From Syntrophorhabdaceae bacterium (GTDB taxonomy: Bacteria; Desulfobacterota; Syntrophorhabdia; Syntrophorhabdales; Syntrophorhabdaceae), in assembly GCA_036504895.1 (NCBI GenBank), contig DASXUJ010000088.1, positions 21,296-85,295 of the forward strand: a stretch of DNA of 64,000 nucleotides, written 5' to 3'. The notes beneath the pieces were generated by a model. It was not told the DNA's origin, did not search any database, and saw nothing but the letters and a program-made list of their open reading frames with translations. Positions 24,806 to 34,765 of this stretch are shown one piece after another (the stretch's first letter is position 1; each line of letters begins with the position of its first letter). The translations under genes were made by a program, and so were the position numbers.

Positions 24806-27241
24806 ATGGGCGCCCGAAAACAGAAAACCATCCTCCTCATTGAAGATGAGGCCATTCTTGCAAAGGTCGAGGCCAAAACAATCAGGCAATTCGGGTACCG
24901 GGTCATCGTTGCCGATTCCGGCAGGAAAGCAGTCCGGCTCGCCGCTGAAAATCGAGATATCAGCCTTATTCTCGTAGACGTCGATCCGGGCAAGGGCATT
25001 GATGGTACGGAGGCTGCAAGGCAGATCCTCTCAAAAAGAACAGTACCGGTAGTCTTTCTCACCTCCCATCCAGAGCAGGAGATGGTGGAAAAGGTGCGAG
25101 GCATCACGCGCTACGGCTATGTGATCAAGGATTCCGGAGATTTCGTCCTTAAGTCTTCGATAGATATGGCATTCGAGCTTTTTGAAGCCCATGAGAAGAC
25201 CAGAGTGAGCGAAATAAAATATCGGCGGCTCCACGAGACCATGACCGACGCCTTCGCGCTCGTTGATATGTCCGGACACATCATTGAAGTGAACCAATCA
25301 TTCGTCAATATGCTGGGCTACTCGGAGGAGGAATTGCTCCGGCTGGCTTATCATGATTTTACGCCCGTAAAATGGCACCGCTTCGAGTCGAGGATTATCA
25401 AAGAGCAGGTAATGGTGCGAGGTTTTTCTGAAGTATATGAAAAGGAATACACCCGCAAAGACGGTATCGTCTTTCCGGTCGAGCTGCGAGCTTTCCTCAT
25501 TAAGGACGACAAAGGCGCGCCCTCAGGCCTATGGGCCATTGTGCGGGACATTACGGACCGCAAGAAAGCCGAGACGGCGCTCAAGGAGAGCGAAGAAATA
25601 ATGCGATACATTGTCAAGAACGATCCCAATGCCATCGCCGTGTACGATTGCGACCTTCGCTACATCGCCGTCAGCAACCGTTTCCTCTCGGATTATGGCG
25701 TCAAGGAGGGGGATGTGCTCGGTAAACGTCACTATGACGTATTTCCGGAGATGCCCCAAAGGTGGAAGGACGTGCATCAGCGGTGCCTCGCGGGCGCGAT
25801 AGAGCGGAATGACGATGATTATTTTGAGCGACCCGATGGGTCGATCACCTATAACCGGTGGGAATGCCGGCCATGGCGCCGTGCCGACGGCGAAATAGGG
25901 GGCATCATCATGTATACCGAGGTAACGACTGAACGCAAAAAGGCCGAGATGGCTTTACGCAAAGCCCGTGACGAGCTCGAACTGCGTGTTGACGAGCGCA
26001 CCGAAGAGCTGCGCAAGGCGTACGAAAGTCTGAAGAAAGAAACCAGGGAGCGTGCCCTGGCTGAGGAACAGCTCCGCCAATCCCTGAAGATGGAGGCCAT
26101 CGGCACTCTCGCGGGAGGCATCGCTCATGATTTCAACAACATCCTCGCAGCCATCATAGGTTTCACTGAAATGACCCTCGATGAAATCTCGGACCATCCC
26201 CTGGCAGAAAAAAACCTCGATAATGTCCTCAAATCGGCCACGAGGGCCAGAGACCTTGTGAAACAGATCCTCTCCTTCAGCCGGAAGACCGATTACGCCA
26301 GAAGCCCCCTCGCCGTCTCTCCTCTTATCGAAGAGACCATCCAGCTCCTGAGGGCTTCCATTCCTGCGACCATCGAGATGAATCTTATCAACACCGCACG
26401 CTCGGATGTCGTCCTGGCCGCCCCGCTGGAGGTGCAACAGATTCTCATGAACCTCGCCACCAACGCCTCCCTTGCCATGCAGGAGGAAGGGGGGACCATG
26501 GAGATCAGCCTCACCGATGTCAGCATAAGGCCCGGCTCTCCCATCGCGGTGCCGGACATAGTGCCTGGAGAATATTTACAGCTCGCGGTAAATGATACCG
26601 GTATCGGCATGAGCGCCGAGACGATGGAACGGGCCTTCGAGCCTTTTTTCACCACACGGGAAGTGGGCAAGGGTACCGGCATGGGGCTTGCGGTAGTCTA
26701 CGGGATGGTGAAGGATCTCCAGGGGGCCATCACCCTGGAGAGCGAGTTCGGGGTGGGCTCCACCTTTCGGGTGTTCCTCCCCAAAGTGACGGCTGAGCCG
26801 GAACAAAAACAGCTTCACAGCACTGAAATTCCCCCCGGCAAGGAGAGAATCCTCTTTGTCGATGACGAGGATATGCTTGTCAAATGGGGTCAAGGCGTAC
26901 TCGAAAGGCTCGGCTATACGGTAGCCGCCGTAGTTGACAGCGCGGAGGCCCTGAGGATCTTCTCTTCCGATCCCTTCCGGTTCGACCTCGTGATCACCGA
27001 CCAGGCCATGTCGGGAATGTCCGGGATCCAATTGTCGAAGGAGCTTCTCAAGATAAAACCCGATACCCCTATTATCCTGTGCACCGGCCACAGCGAGACG
27101 GCTTCCCCGGTCACCGCCAGAAAAGCGGGCATCCGGGAATTCCTCATGAAACCCCTTGCGAGGCTGGAATTGGCACAGGCGGTTCGTCGTGTGCTGGACG
27201 GGAAACCCGGCTCCGGCACAGGTCATGTATTGGACATTTGA
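24806..27241 (+). CDS. Hybrid histidine kinase: receiver, PAS, PAS, kinase, receiver
   Basis: A soluble hybrid kinase of about 811 residues. Order: receiver (~5-120, TILLIEDEAIL and the phosphoacceptor in ISLILVDVD), PAS (~140-250), PAS (~260-375), a coiled coil (~380-430), HisKA with the phosphorylated histidine in [11 protein letters not shown] (~440), HATPase (NLATNASLAM, then FEPFFTTREVGKGTGMGLAVVYG), and a second receiver (~685-800, RILFVDDEDML, VITDQAMSGM, LMKPL). Having receivers at both ends suggests a relay node receiving and sending phosphate. The frame opens at GTG 24704, but ATG 24806 starts right before the receiver. No membrane helix, so signals come through the PAS folds in the cytoplasm. 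No cognate output regulator is adjacent. Confidence 0.9.
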   Translation: MGARKQKTILLIEDEAILAKVEAKTIRQFGYRVIVADSGRKAVRLAAENRDISLILVDVDPGKGIDGTEAARQILSKRTVPVVFLTSHPEQEMVEKVRGITRYGYVIKDSGDFVLKSSIDMAFELFEAHEKTRVSEIKYRRLHETMTDAFALVDMSGHIIEVNQSFVNMLGYSEEELLRLAYHDFTPVKWHRFESRIIKEQVMVRGFSEVYEKEYTRKDGIVFPVELRAFLIKDDKGAPSGLWAIVRDITDRKKAETALKESEEIMRYIVKNDPNAIAVYDCDLRYIAVSNRFLSDYGVKEGDVLGKRHYDVFPEMPQRWKDVHQRCLAGAIERNDDDYFERPDGSITYNRWECRPWRRADGEIGGIIMYTEVTTERKKAEMALRKARDELELRVDERTEELRKAYESLKKETRERALAEEQLRQSLKMEAIGTLAGGIAHDFNNILAAIIGFTEMTLDEISDHPLAEKNLDNVLKSATRARDLVKQILSFSRKTDYARSPLAVSPLIEETIQLLRASIPATIEMNLINTARSDVVLAAPLEVQQILMNLATNASLAMQEEGGTMEISLTDVSIRPGSPIAVPDIVPGEYLQLAVNDTGIGMSAETMERAFEPFFTTREVGKGTGMGLAVVYGMVKDLQGAITLESEFGVGSTFRVFLPKVTAEPEQKQLHSTEIPPGKERILFVDDEDMLVKWGQGVLERLGYTVAAVVDSAEALRIFSSDPFRFDLVITDQAMSGMSGIQLSKELLKIKPDTPIILCTGHSETASPVTARKAGIREFLMKPLARLELAQAVRRVLDGKPGSGTGHVLDI

Positions 27242-27345
27242 GGGTTATGCTCCACCCGCCGCCCCTTCCGGGGCTTTGTGCCGGCATCATCATTAATCGG
27301 AATTGCCGCCGGACCGCACTTCGGGCGGGCTATGGCCGGGCCCAT

Positions 27346-27374
27346 TTGACACTTGAACGGGTTTCCGCTAATCT
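27346..27374 (+). promoter_or_regulatory. Sigma-70-type promoter of second hybrid kinase gene
   Basis: TTGACA (27346-27351) and TAATCT (27369-27374) are 17 bases apart, about 50 bp before the ATG at 27426, which is preceded by AGGAGG. The two kinase genes are therefore probably transcribed separately. Confidence 0.65.
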
Positions 27375-27425
27375 TCTTTGTATATTACGATTTTGGCGCT
27401 ACGGGAATCATTATAGGAGGGCTGT

Positions 27426-29954
27426 ATGAAAGATACCTCCAGGACAAAACCGAAACGCACCAGGAAGACGACCGTCAACGGGCCCGAGCGACCGGAAACC
27501 AAGCCGGAGGGCGCAGAAGACGAACAAGGGTTATCCTCGCAGCAACCGCTCACCGAACCCCCCGCTCTTAACCGGGTTATCTCACCGCTCCGGGATCTGG
27601 AGACCGCACCGAACCAGGCGGAAAAGGTCTTGCAGGAGGACGGGATAAATTACAAGGAATTCATCGATCAGCTGCCCGGAACCGTAGTGGAGATCGATTC
27701 TGAAGGCAACCTCGCCTATGTAAACCTCCATGGCCTTCATATGTTCGGATATACCCCGAAAGACCTTGAGAATGGTCTCAACATTTTTCAGGCCATCGTT
27801 CCGGGGGATTGTGGCCGGATGAAGGCAGCCATCGAAATAATCTTGCGCGGAGGCAGAAGGGGCGGCGGCGAGTTTACCATGGTGCGGAAGGAAGGCAGCA
27901 GGTTTCCCGCCTTCATCCATGCGAGTGTTGCCATGCGCGGCAACAGGGTCACAGGATTACGGGCAGTAGTGATCGATATCTCGGACCGGAAAAAGGCGGA
28001 GGAGTCGATCCTTGAATCGGAGCGGGCCGGCCGGGCCACCATCGATGCTTTAACTGCTGCTCTTTGCGTCATCGATAAAGAAGGGACGATTTTGAGCGTG
28101 AACCGGGCATGGCGGAAATTTGCCGATGAGAACCCGCCCATACCGCCCGAATATGCGGTGGGGATGAATTATCTCAACGTGTGCGACCATGCAACCGGCT
28201 ACGACTCCGGCGAGGCCGCGCCCTTCGCTGCAGGAATCCGTTCCGTAATGGAGGGCGTGGTAGATGATTTCAGCATGGAGTACCCCTGTCATACATCGCA
28301 GAAAGAGCGGTGGTTCATCGGCCGCGTCACCCGCTTCCCCGAGAACGGACCTTTGCGCCTGGTAATCACCCATGAAAACATCACTGACCGTCTCTATGCC
28401 GAGAAGGCGCGGCGGGAGAGCGAAACCTTTTTAATCACCCTTCTCGACGCGATCCCTATTCCGGTGTTTTACAAGGACAGGGAAGGCAGGTATCGGGGAT
28501 TCAATCGGGCTTACGAGGCGTTCTTCGGTGAAAAAAGGGAGCGTCTTATCGACAAGACCGTGTTCGACATCAATCCGCCGGAGCTTGCGGAAATCTATCG
28601 CTTAAGGGATGACGAGCTTTTCGAGGGCGGAGGGGAACAGCACTACGAGTCTCAACTGAGAAACGCCCAAGGTGTGCTCCGCGATGTAATCTTCAATAAA
28701 GCGATTTTCACCGACAGTCAGGGGAACGTCAGCGGCCTCGTCGGAGCTATCCTCGACATCACCGACCGCAAACGGGCGGAGGAGGAAAAAGAGGCACTCG
28801 AGTCGCGCCTGCTCCAGGCCCAGAAGATGGAGGCGATCGGGACGCTGGCGGGGGGTATTGCTCATGATTTCAATAATATTCTCGCCGCCATTATCGGATT
28901 TACTGAAATGGCCCTTGACGATACGCCCCCCGACAGTCCGACCCGTCGCCACCTGGAGCTTGTCCTCAAAAGTGGCGTGAGGGGACGTGACCTCGTAAGG
29001 CAGATCCTCGCCTTCAGCCGCAAAACAAAGTACGAGAGAAGTCCCCTTTCGGTCTCATCTATCGTCGAGGAAACCGCCAAACTGCTCAAGGCATCTTTGC
29101 CTTCCACGATTCAACTTATCATGCGTCCCGAGGCGAGATCCGACGTGGTCCTTGCAAATGCCACCGAGATCCAGCAAATCCTCATGAACCTTTCCACGAA
29201 TGCCGCCCATGCGATGCGGGAAAAGGGCGGGGAGTTGAGCATCACCCTTGCAGATACCGACGTCATACCCGGCTCGCCCCTCGAATCGAACCTCGTCCCG
29301 GGGCCTTACCTCCAGCTCACGGTAAGGGATACCGGCGTCGGGATGGATGCAAAGGTGATGAAAAGAATATTCGAGCCCTTCTTTACTACGAAAGAAGTGG
29401 GCCAGGGGACCGGGATGGGGCTTGCCATGACCTATGGGATAGTGAAGAGCCTGGGCGGCGACATATCCGTTACCAGCTCTTTGAGAACCGGCACGATTTT
29501 CGTGATTCTCCTTCCCAAGGCGAAATTGGAAAGTATCTCCGATCAATCGGCGGAGGAAATATCGGGGGGCAGGGAGCGTATCCTCTTCATCGATGATGAG
29601 GAGGTGCTCGCGAAATTGGGGAAGGCCACCCTCGAAAAACTCGGCTACAAGGTCACGGCCATGACAGACGGCGTGAAAGCGCTCAAGATATTTTCCAAAG
29701 ACCCCTCCCGCTTCGACCTGGTCTTCACGGACCAGACTATGCCTGAAATACCCGGCATCAACCTTGCCGTGAAACTCCTGAGGATTCGGCCGGACCTTCC
29801 GATCATTCTCTGCACGGGCCACAGCGACGCCGTATCCCCCGAAATCGCGAAAGAGGCGGGTATCAGGGAATATCTCATGAAGCCGGTCATAAAAAGGGAG
29901 ATGGCCCGGGCCGTCCGCCGCGTGTTGGATAAGAGCAGGAAAGGAAAAGCGTAG
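27426..29954 (+). CDS. Hybrid histidine kinase: three PAS, kinase, receiver
   Basis: An 842-residue cytoplasmic hybrid kinase. A basic, low-complexity start (~1-45) is followed by PAS domains at ~75-200, ~205-325 (ALCVIDKEGTILSVNRAW) and ~335-450 (IPVFYKDREGRYRGFNRAYEAFFG), then HisKA with [11 protein letters not shown] (~480), HATPase ([33 protein letters not shown]) and a C-terminal receiver (~720-835: RILFIDDEEVL, VFTDQTMPEI, LMKPV). The kinase and receiver halves are close paralogues of the preceding gene, so the two probably arose by duplication, with exchange of the sensory front. It has its own promoter and AGGAGG ribosome site. Confidence 0.92.
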   Translation: MKDTSRTKPKRTRKTTVNGPERPETKPEGAEDEQGLSSQQPLTEPPALNRVISPLRDLETAPNQAEKVLQEDGINYKEFIDQLPGTVVEIDSEGNLAYVNLHGLHMFGYTPKDLENGLNIFQAIVPGDCGRMKAAIEIILRGGRRGGGEFTMVRKEGSRFPAFIHASVAMRGNRVTGLRAVVIDISDRKKAEESILESERAGRATIDALTAALCVIDKEGTILSVNRAWRKFADENPPIPPEYAVGMNYLNVCDHATGYDSGEAAPFAAGIRSVMEGVVDDFSMEYPCHTSQKERWFIGRVTRFPENGPLRLVITHENITDRLYAEKARRESETFLITLLDAIPIPVFYKDREGRYRGFNRAYEAFFGEKRERLIDKTVFDINPPELAEIYRLRDDELFEGGGEQHYESQLRNAQGVLRDVIFNKAIFTDSQGNVSGLVGAILDITDRKRAEEEKEALESRLLQAQKMEAIGTLAGGIAHDFNNILAAIIGFTEMALDDTPPDSPTRRHLELVLKSGVRGRDLVRQILAFSRKTKYERSPLSVSSIVEETAKLLKASLPSTIQLIMRPEARSDVVLANATEIQQILMNLSTNAAHAMREKGGELSITLADTDVIPGSPLESNLVPGPYLQLTVRDTGVGMDAKVMKRIFEPFFTTKEVGQGTGMGLAMTYGIVKSLGGDISVTSSLRTGTIFVILLPKAKLESISDQSAEEISGGRERILFIDDEEVLAKLGKATLEKLGYKVTAMTDGVKALKIFSKDPSRFDLVFTDQTMPEIPGINLAVKLLRIRPDLPIILCTGHSDAVSPEIAKEAGIREYLMKPVIKREMARAVRRVLDKSRKGKA

Positions 29955-30010
29955 TACCGTTGATTTTGCCCTTCATGCATTTCTTATCCTTTACCTGTAT
30001 CTGCCCTGAT

Positions 30011-31033
30011 TCATGATTCCTTGAGAATGGTCATGAGTGATACGGTGAGCGCCATTATGAGGGGCCCCACGATTATGCCGATGAGGCCGAAGGCCTGGAT
30101 GCCGCCCAGGACTGCGAAGAAGGTGAGGAGAAAGGACATGCTTGCCCGGCCCCTGATGAAGAGCGGCCGCACCACGTTATCTACGAGACCGATTCCCAGT
30201 ACGCCGAAAGCAGCCAGGATAAGCGCTTTCGCGATGTGCCCCGTGACAAGAAGGTAAAGGCTCATGGGCACCCATACAATATGTGATCCGACAAAGGGGA
30301 TAAAGGAGGTAATAGCGGTAGCCAGACCCCACAGCACCGGCGAAGACATTCCTACGGAAACATACCCTATTGTCCCGATCATCCCTTGTGCCAAAGCCAC
30401 GGCCACACCGCCGTAAATGGTCGAAACGATCACATCCTTCGCCTGTTTTGACAGGTGCTGCTTATTGCGCTCTGAAAAGGGCAGATACTCGAGAATGGTC
30501 GCCACATAGGTTCTGCCGTCTTTAAAAAGAAAAAAAAGGATAAATGCCATGATAAAAAAGGTCGCAAAGGCGTTCATCACACTTCCCAACCCCGCGGGAA
30601 GGCGCTGGAGCAGCCCCTTCGACAGGTTCGTAAGAGCTCTTCCCGCATGAGCGATCGCCTGTTGTTCATCGAGGCGAAACAGGGGTAATACCCTGTTCGC
30701 AAGATCGTGAACGGCCGAGTTTTGGTACGCGGACCGCATCGATTCCATGGTCAGACCCGTATCGGCAATACCCTGAAGCTCCCCCACCAGAAGATAAGAG
30801 AGATACGAAAGAGGCCCGAGGATCACGATCAGGACCACCGTGACCGTAATGAGGGAGGCCCCAACCGGCCGCTTCACGTAGCGGAGGGTAAAAAGATATA
30901 CGGGATAGAAAGTTATGGCGAAAATGGAGGCCCATGCGACGGGAATAATGAAGGGCGCCATGACAAGGTAGGCAAGGTAACCGAGGACCGCCCCAAGAAC
31001 GATCAATAATCCGATGCTGAATTTACTCGTCAT
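30011..31033 (-). CDS. AI-2E family permease (PerM/TqsA-like)
   Basis: A 340-residue membrane protein with about eight helices of the AI-2E transporter family (TqsA, YdiK, PerM). The doubled N-terminal helices (LGYLAYLVMAPFIIPVAWASIFAI), the middle amphipathic segment and the C-terminal IVGPLIMALTVSLM are typical. Family members export autoinducer-2 or, in other branches, act as Na+/H+ antiporters, so a quorum role cannot be assumed. I chose ATG 31033; the track of codons back to TTG 31039 adds two residues. A consensus-like promoter lies at 31096-31124. Confidence 0.85.
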   Translation of the reverse strand: MTSKFSIGLLIVLGAVLGYLAYLVMAPFIIPVAWASIFAITFYPVYLFTLRYVKRPVGASLITVTVVLIVILGPLSYLSYLLVGELQGIADTGLTMESMRSAYQNSAVHDLANRVLPLFRLDEQQAIAHAGRALTNLSKGLLQRLPAGLGSVMNAFATFFIMAFILFFLFKDGRTYVATILEYLPFSERNKQHLSKQAKDVIVSTIYGGVAVALAQGMIGTIGYVSVGMSSPVLWGLATAITSFIPFVGSHIVWVPMSLYLLVTGHIAKALILAAFGVLGIGLVDNVVRPLFIRGRASMSFLLTFFAVLGGIQAFGLIGIIVGPLIMALTVSLMTILKES

Positions 31034-31095
31034 GGGCAAGCCTTACATATCGCAGCAGTTGCCGAATTGGTGGAAAACCGGACAGGCCATTCATA

Positions 31096-31124
31096 AACAT
31101 AGGTCCATCAAGAGTTCATGTCAA
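31096..31124 (-). promoter_or_regulatory. Sigma-70-type promoter of the AI-2E family permease
   Basis: TTGACA (31119-31124) and TATGTT (31096-31101) on the minus strand, 17 bases apart, about 60 bp before the permease start. The remaining part of this 360-bp divergent gap, to 31393, holds a small CCGCC/GGCGG hairpin near 31250 and no recognisable gene. Confidence 0.65.
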
Positions 31125-31393
31125 CGACGGGAGTGCGAACTTTGGGAATCAATCCAGGCGAGAGGAAGTGATATAGACCCCCTATCCTCGCCCTTTTAAG
31201 CCGAAGCCCCGTAAAGCCGATAATATTGAGAGGCCCAGGGAAAGAGTTGCCGCCCTCGGTTGGCGGTAAGAAAGCCCGGTCTCTGGAATATGGCGTTGCC
31301 CTGTGATAGACTGTGCCCGGCGCATGACCTCCTTACCCCCTTTCGCCGGAGATCCCTTTCACGGAGGGCGCAAAGATAAGAAAAAGGAGTTTC

Positions 31394-34300
31394 GTGACCC
31401 ACCGGTTCTACAAATCCATTAAGGCCCACCTTTTATTCCTGGTCCTCATCTGCCTCCTGCCGGCGCTCGGGATCATCCTCTACTCCGGCATCGAACGGCG
31501 CAAAGACGCGATGAGGGACGCGGAGCTGAGCATCCTGGCGGTGGCGAACAGTCTTGCCTCCGAACACCTCCGTATTGTGGAGAGTACCCGCCAGATCCTC
31601 GCCACCCTTTCAAAACTTCCCGATGTTCAGGGTCTGAGAAGCGACCCATGCAACCAGTTGTTCGAGGATATCCGGGCCCAGAACCCCGTATACGGGAACC
31701 TCTTCCTCACCGACCTCCATGGAGACATCATCGCCTCGAGCCTGCGGTCCACGGTCAGCAACGTAAGGGATCGCAAATATTTTCGCGATGCGATGATGAA
31801 AAAGGATTTTTCCGTGGGCGGCTACACCATAGGGAGGATCACGGGAACTCCGCTCATCCACTTCGCCTATCCCGTGCTCGACAGGCGAGGCCGGCTCAAG
31901 GCGATACTCGCCGCGGGTATCGACCTCAACCGTTACGGACAGAAGTTCCTCAATGAAAAGCTCCCCGAGGGCGCCGCCCTTGCCCTCACGGACTATGAGG
32001 GCGTCCGCCTTTTCCGGTATCCCTTTCCCGAAAAATTCATAGGACAGAGCGATCGGCCCGAGGTGATGAACATCATGATGGGCGGCCCCGAGGAAGGGAC
32101 TTTCTCCTACCAGCGCGACGGGAGGAAGGCTCTCTACGCCTACACGAGGTTCCGTCTTGCCGAGGGCGAAACACCCTATCTTTATATACGGGTCAGTCTC
32201 CCGGAGAAACAGGCCCTCGCTCATGCGAGAAGGCTTCTCCTCATCGACCTCATCCTCCTCGGCATCGCCTTTTCCATTGCCCTCGTCTTCGCTCTGGTCA
32301 TAGGTAAGGCGGTGATCGTGCGAAGGCTCGATAAACTGGTGGATGCCTCCCTGCGGTTAAGGAAGGGCGATCTCAGGGCAAGGACCGGACTGCCCCATGA
32401 AGAGGACGAGTTGGGCCGGCTTGCGGCGGCCTTCGATGCCATGGCGGTCGCATTGGAATTGAAAGAACAGGGACGACTCGAGGCTCAGGAAGCACTCTCT
32501 TCCCAATTCCGGTTCCTCCAGAACCTGCTCGACACCATGCCCAATGCGGTATTTCATAAAGATTCATCGGGCATCTACCGGGGCTGCAACAAGGCATTCG
32601 AGGAATACACGGGGATCGCCAGAGACCGGGTCGTGGGTAAAACCGTCTTTGAAATCCACCCGAAAGAGGTGGCGGAGGTTTATTACCGCAAAGATAACGA
32701 GCTCTTCGCCCATCCGGGCATCCAGTCCTACGAAGCGGTGATCCGACACAATTCCGGTATTCAGCGGGATATCATCCTCACCAAGGCCGCATATTATGAC
32801 AATTCGGGCAGGGTGGCGGGCCTTATCGGAGTCATGGTCGACATCACGGAGAGGAAGCGGACGGAGGCGATCCTCGCCTACGAAAGCTCCCGTTTCTCCG
32901 CAATCTCCGAGCATGCGCCTTTCGGCATGATGATGGTCGATAGGGAGGGCAGGCTCACTTACCTGAATCCGAAGTGCAGGGAGATGTTCGGGTACGATCA
33001 GTCGGATATCCCGGACGGCGCCGCGTGGTTTCACGCCGCTTTTCCCGAATCTGCGTACAGGCGCAGGGCCGTAGCGGCCTGGGTCGGCGATCTCGAAAGG
33101 ACGGGGACAAAAGAGGCGAGGTCCTTTACCGTAACCTGCAAGGATGGAAGCCAAAAGATCGTCAGTTTTATACTGGTCCATCTCGAATCGGGGGGACAGA
33201 TCGTAAGCTGTGAGGATATTACCCTAAGGACGCAGGCGGAAGAGACCCTGAAAGAGAGCGAGAAGACGCTGAGGGCCCTTATCAATGCGACCATGGAATC
33301 GATGTTTATGACCGATCCCGACGGGATCATACTCGTGGCGAACGAGGTAGTGGCCAAAAGACTCGGGGGCAGCGTGGAGAGCGTCGTGGGGACCTGTCAG
33401 TATGACTATTTTGAGCCCGATGTCGCGGTCAGGAGAAAGAGATACTATGACATGGCGGTCCACACGGGCCAACCGGTCCGGTTCGAAGATTCCCGGACGG
33501 GAAGGCATTTTGAAAGCTTTTGTAATCCCGTGTGTGACAGCGACGGGAAAGTGTCGAGACTCGCCATATTTTCCCATGATGTCACACAAAAAAAACGTGC
33601 CGAGGAAGAGAAGACCCGCCTGGAATCACAGCTCAGGCAATCGCAGAAAATGGAGGCCATCGGCACCCTTGCAGGCGGCGTGGCCCATGATTTCAACAAT
33701 ATCCTTACCGCCATCATCGGATACGGCAGCCTTCTTCAGATGCACATGGAGAGGGACGATCCGAAGACCGTGTACGTGGACCAGATACTCGCCTCCTCCC
33801 AAAAGGCCGCGGTCCTCACCCAGAGCCTCCTCGCCTTCGGCCGCAAACAGGTGATGGAGCTGAAACCGCATAAAATAAACGAGATCATCGCGGAGGCGGA
33901 AAAGCTTCTGAAAAGGCTTCTCACCGAAGATATCGAGTTCCGGGTGGTCCTTGCCGAACCTGGTGCGACCATAAGGGCGGACCTGACCCAGATAGACCAG
34001 GTGCTCATGAACCTCGCGACTAATGCGCGCGACTCCATGCCCAGGGGAGGCAGGTTCACTATCAGCACGAAGATGGAACATTTCAATGAAGAGGCTGCTG
34101 CCGCACTGGGTCTGGCCGGCCCCGGGACCTATGCCGTGATAGGGGCCGCGGATACGGGCGAAGGCATGGACCGGAAGACGAGGGAGAAGATCTTCGAGCC
34201 CTTCTTCACCACGAAGGAAGTGGGCAAAGGCACGGGCCTCGGCCTTTCCATCGTCTATGGGATCATCACCCAGCATAACGGCCATATTGTGGTGGAGAGC

Positions 34301-34762
34301 GAGCCCGGCCACGGCTCCCGTTTTACCGTCTATCTGCCCGCGGTAGAGCAGAAGATTGAGAGAACCTTCCAAAGAGGAGAGCCAGTAACGGGAGGAGGGG
34401 AGACCGTTCTCGTGGCCGAAGATAACGACGGGGTCAGAAGGCTCGCGAGGGAGGTGCTCACCAGGGCGGGATATACGATAATAGAAGCTATGGATGGGGA
34501 CGATGCGGTCTGCCGGTTCATGGAGCAGACTGACACGATCGACCTCCTGCTTCTTGACGTGGTCATGCCGAAAAGAAACGGAAAGGAAGCGTGGGAGGCC
34601 ATACGCCCTCTACGGCCGGACGTGAAGGTCCTCTTCATGAGCGGTTATACGGGCGATATCATTTTCACCAAGGGGGTCCGCGACGAGGCGCTCAATTTTA
34701 TCGCCAAGCCCCTTGCACCTGATGAGCTGCTGCGGAAGGTCCGGGAAGTATTGGACGCATAA
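31394..34762 (+). CDS. Membrane-bound Cache-HAMP-PAS hybrid histidine kinase
   Basis: An 1122-residue transmembrane hybrid kinase. Helix 1 (~12-30) and helix 2 (~283-305) flank a periplasmic double-Cache sensor (~33-280; [15 protein letters not shown] and [23 protein letters not shown] are Cache strands). HAMP (~306-360), then three PAS domains (~375-490, ~500-615, ~625-740), HisKA with [11 protein letters not shown] (~764), HATPase ([33 protein letters not shown]) and a receiver (~1000-1120: [23 protein letters not shown]). AAGGAG lies 6 bases before GTG 31394. Cache sensors usually bind small carboxylates, amino acids or aromatic acids outside the cell. The gene ends 3 bp from a convergent PAS kinase gene. 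Confidence 0.92.
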   Translation: MTHRFYKSIKAHLLFLVLICLLPALGIILYSGIERRKDAMRDAELSILAVANSLASEHLRIVESTRQILATLSKLPDVQGLRSDPCNQLFEDIRAQNPVYGNLFLTDLHGDIIASSLRSTVSNVRDRKYFRDAMMKKDFSVGGYTIGRITGTPLIHFAYPVLDRRGRLKAILAAGIDLNRYGQKFLNEKLPEGAALALTDYEGVRLFRYPFPEKFIGQSDRPEVMNIMMGGPEEGTFSYQRDGRKALYAYTRFRLAEGETPYLYIRVSLPEKQALAHARRLLLIDLILLGIAFSIALVFALVIGKAVIVRRLDKLVDASLRLRKGDLRARTGLPHEEDELGRLAAAFDAMAVALELKEQGRLEAQEALSSQFRFLQNLLDTMPNAVFHKDSSGIYRGCNKAFEEYTGIARDRVVGKTVFEIHPKEVAEVYYRKDNELFAHPGIQSYEAVIRHNSGIQRDIILTKAAYYDNSGRVAGLIGVMVDITERKRTEAILAYESSRFSAISEHAPFGMMMVDREGRLTYLNPKCREMFGYDQSDIPDGAAWFHAAFPESAYRRRAVAAWVGDLERTGTKEARSFTVTCKDGSQKIVSFILVHLESGGQIVSCEDITLRTQAEETLKESEKTLRALINATMESMFMTDPDGIILVANEVVAKRLGGSVESVVGTCQYDYFEPDVAVRRKRYYDMAVHTGQPVRFEDSRTGRHFESFCNPVCDSDGKVSRLAIFSHDVTQKKRAEEEKTRLESQLRQSQKMEAIGTLAGGVAHDFNNILTAIIGYGSLLQMHMERDDPKTVYVDQILASSQKAAVLTQSLLAFGRKQVMELKPHKINEIIAEAEKLLKRLLTEDIEFRVVLAEPGATIRADLTQIDQVLMNLATNARDSMPRGGRFTISTKMEHFNEEAAAALGLAGPGTYAVIGAADTGEGMDRKTREKIFEPFFTTKEVGKGTGLGLSIVYGIITQHNGHIVVESEPGHGSRFTVYLPAVEQKIERTFQRGEPVTGGGETVLVAEDNDGVRRLAREVLTRAGYTIIEAMDGDDAVCRFMEQTDTIDLLLLDVVMPKRNGKEAWEAIRPLRPDVKVLFMSGYTGDIIFTKGVRDEALNFIAKPLAPDELLRKVREVLDA

Positions 34763-34765
34763 AAC

